A DNA stretch of 64,000 nucleotides from Cerina sp048266425 (GTDB lineage Bacteria > Bacteroidota > Bacteroidia > Flavobacteriales > Flavobacteriaceae). The position numbers and the translations under genes are program-made. Below the pieces are notes generated by a model that worked only from the letters and a program-made list of their open reading frames with translations, was not told the DNA's origin and made no database searches. Positions within the stretch are counted from its first letter, which is position 1; each line of letters opens with the position of its first letter. The stretch spans positions 1-64,000 of the forward strand of contig JBLWZN010000022.1 in the NCBI GenBank assembly GCA_048266425.1, read 5' to 3'. Shown here in pieces: positions 63,270 through 64,000 of this stretch.

Positions 63270-63710
63270 TCAATAATCCCCAGTAGGAAACATGTTTCGA
63301 ATTGCGGTTATCTTCCAAATGCCTTTTTCACGGACCACAATAAACGTACTCCACATTTTCCTTTGTTCACCGTCGGCATTTTGAATGATATACCGGGCGT
63401 CCAAAACACCTACATCAGGGGTTGGAAATTTTATTTTTTCAACGGTAAGGGTTCTGGTGCCAGGCTTTGTAGTTGTGCTCCGTTGCATGCCCTTTAGCGA
63501 TTCATCCAGGCCATTGCGCCATTCCCCTGTGGATACCAATTGATCGATGTCCGTGGTTAGAATGCGTTGTAACAAGGTAGAATCCCCATTTTCCCTGGCC
63601 ATGGCGTACGTATCGATCAAGGAATTAATTTGTTCTTTCGCCTTGTCACTTTGGCCAAAAATGGATAGGGATGCAATAAGGAATAGGATAAAAGGGAGTT
63701 TTTGTTGCAT
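63270..63710 (-). CDS. Secreted NTF2-like protein (DUF4440 type)
   Basis: The 146-residue protein has a signal peptide (LPFILFLIASLSIFGQ) and one NTF2-like domain. INSLIDTYAMARENGDSTLLQRILTTD is the usual start, and TFIVVREKGIWKITAIRNM the usual end. It is a small alpha+beta cup that may bind a ligand or act as an enzyme. The active residues are not defined. It lies 109 bases after rsmD on the same strand. Confidence 0.82.
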   Translation of the reverse strand: MQQKLPFILFLIASLSIFGQSDKAKEQINSLIDTYAMARENGDSTLLQRILTTDIDQLVSTGEWRNGLDESLKGMQRSTTTKPGTRTLTVEKIKFPTPDVGVLDARYIIQNADGEQRKMWSTFIVVREKGIWKITAIRNMFPTGDY

Positions 63711-63769
63711 AAATTCAAATTTTGTAATCCACTAACAACAGAATCAATATTTTTGGAATTGAACTTATT

Positions 63770-63819
63770 CCTACATTTTCCTTTGAACTTGAACTTGAGT
63801 TTGAGCTTAAACTTGAATT
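63770..63819. repeat. Low-complexity stutter tract (ttgaacttgaacttgagttt)
   Basis: TTGAACTTGAACTTGAGTTT followed by GAGCTTAAACTTGAATT is almost the reverse complement of the tract at 958-1000. It sits between the rsmD stop and the NTF2-like gene. Confidence 0.7.
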
Positions 63820-64000
63820 CTAACCCTGCTTTGGATTCTCAAAAAAGCTAAAAACACTTCCTCCATATTTTCTTTCCCGGGAGAAATGCAGGGAGGAAGA
63901 GAGGTCCATTTGCTTTGAGTGTTCTATGATCAACACTCCATCCTCCCGGAGCAATTGGTTTTTAAACACCAGTTCGGATATTCTTTCAAATTCGGCCAAT
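63820..64000 (-). CDS. rsmD: 16S rRNA (guanine-966 N2)-methyltransferase RsmD, C-terminal part
   Basis: Only the last 59 codons are inside the window. They read LAEFERISELVFKNQLLRED, then GVLIIEHSKQMDL and finish with RERKYGGSVFSFFE before the final NPKQG. The IEHSK and RKYGGSVFSFF motifs are the usual end of RsmD. The gene enters from the right edge, so the start and the catalytic NPPY motif are not seen. Confidence 0.85.
   Translation of the reverse strand, partial: LAEFERISELVFKNQLLREDGVLIIEHSKQMDLSSSLHFSRERKYGGSVFSFFENPKQG

Noticed and set aside
1..64000. CRISPR arrays, prophage, toxin-antitoxin or defence islands
   Set aside because: No regularly spaced repeats, no cas, restriction or phage genes, and no convincing toxin-antitoxin pair were found. 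Small gene pairs such as DUF4199/DUF4287 lack toxin features.

Overview
This window is chromosomal DNA from a member of the Flavobacteriaceae (Bacteroidota), most likely a marine, polysaccharide-degrading genus. The evidence is: a tmRNA whose tag reads GENNYALAA; promoters of the Bacteroidota type (TTTG, about 19 bases, then TAnnTTTG); a protein ending in the type B sorting domain of the type IX secretion system; many lipoproteins with a Cys lipobox; and the family's usual local gene orders (small membrane protein-mutL-rhomboid-rhomboid-endonuclease; xerD divergent from aroQ; cmk facing a LysM gene). The genus cannot be fixed from sequence alone.

Layout. 1-1082: the tmRNA gene on the minus strand, with a 77-base perfect direct repeat at its 3' end and a REP-like element behind it. 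1083-11348: mostly housekeeping and envelope genes (saccharopine/alanine dehydrogenase-like enzyme, OMPLA phospholipase, beta-lactamase-fold hydrolase, PPK2, M28 peptidase, yidD, cysS, folE). 11684-15387: a T9SS-sorted protein, a small beta-barrel and three small lipoproteins. 15571-21084: a TPR histidine kinase broken by an extra ACATT repeat unit, its LytTR response regulator, then a KDGal kinase-sulfatase pair. 21562-29946: DUF6122, a nonsense-broken EEP endonuclease, two rhomboids, mutL, a TRIC channel, a cyclophilin and a Nudix hydrolase that start head to head, and an acyltransferase. 30137-36188: an ECF sigma factor with a membrane partner, NDH-2, xerD, aroQ, DUF3817, lpd. 36436-44167: a collagen-like lipoprotein, glgB, a GH31 glucosidase, an M48 protease and an MFS exporter. 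44205-53693: less conserved genes, including an esterase with two membrane helices inside its catalytic domain. 53791-56963: an ECF sigma factor operon with two surface beta-helix proteins. 57191-64000: lon, cmk, a LysM protein extended through a palindromic repeat, rpsA, an NTF2-like protein and the end of rsmD.

Working together. Glycogen/starch metabolism (glgB and GH31), shikimate and folate steps (aroQ, folE), translation (cysS, rpsA, tmRNA, rsmD) and protein quality control (lon, tmRNA, rhomboids, M48, YidD) are represented. Two sigma-factor units and one two-component pair point to envelope sensing. The KDGal kinase plus sulfatase suggests a link to sulfated galactan use, although no glycoside hydrolase for such a substrate is present here.

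I see no CRISPR array, no complete transposon, no prophage and no recognisable defence system. The most interesting material is small in scale: a pentanucleotide frameshift in a sensor kinase, a transmembrane hairpin inside an esterase, a repeat-derived protein tail, a repeat at the tmRNA attachment-type site, and about a dozen low-complexity stutter tracts confined to intergenic DNA.
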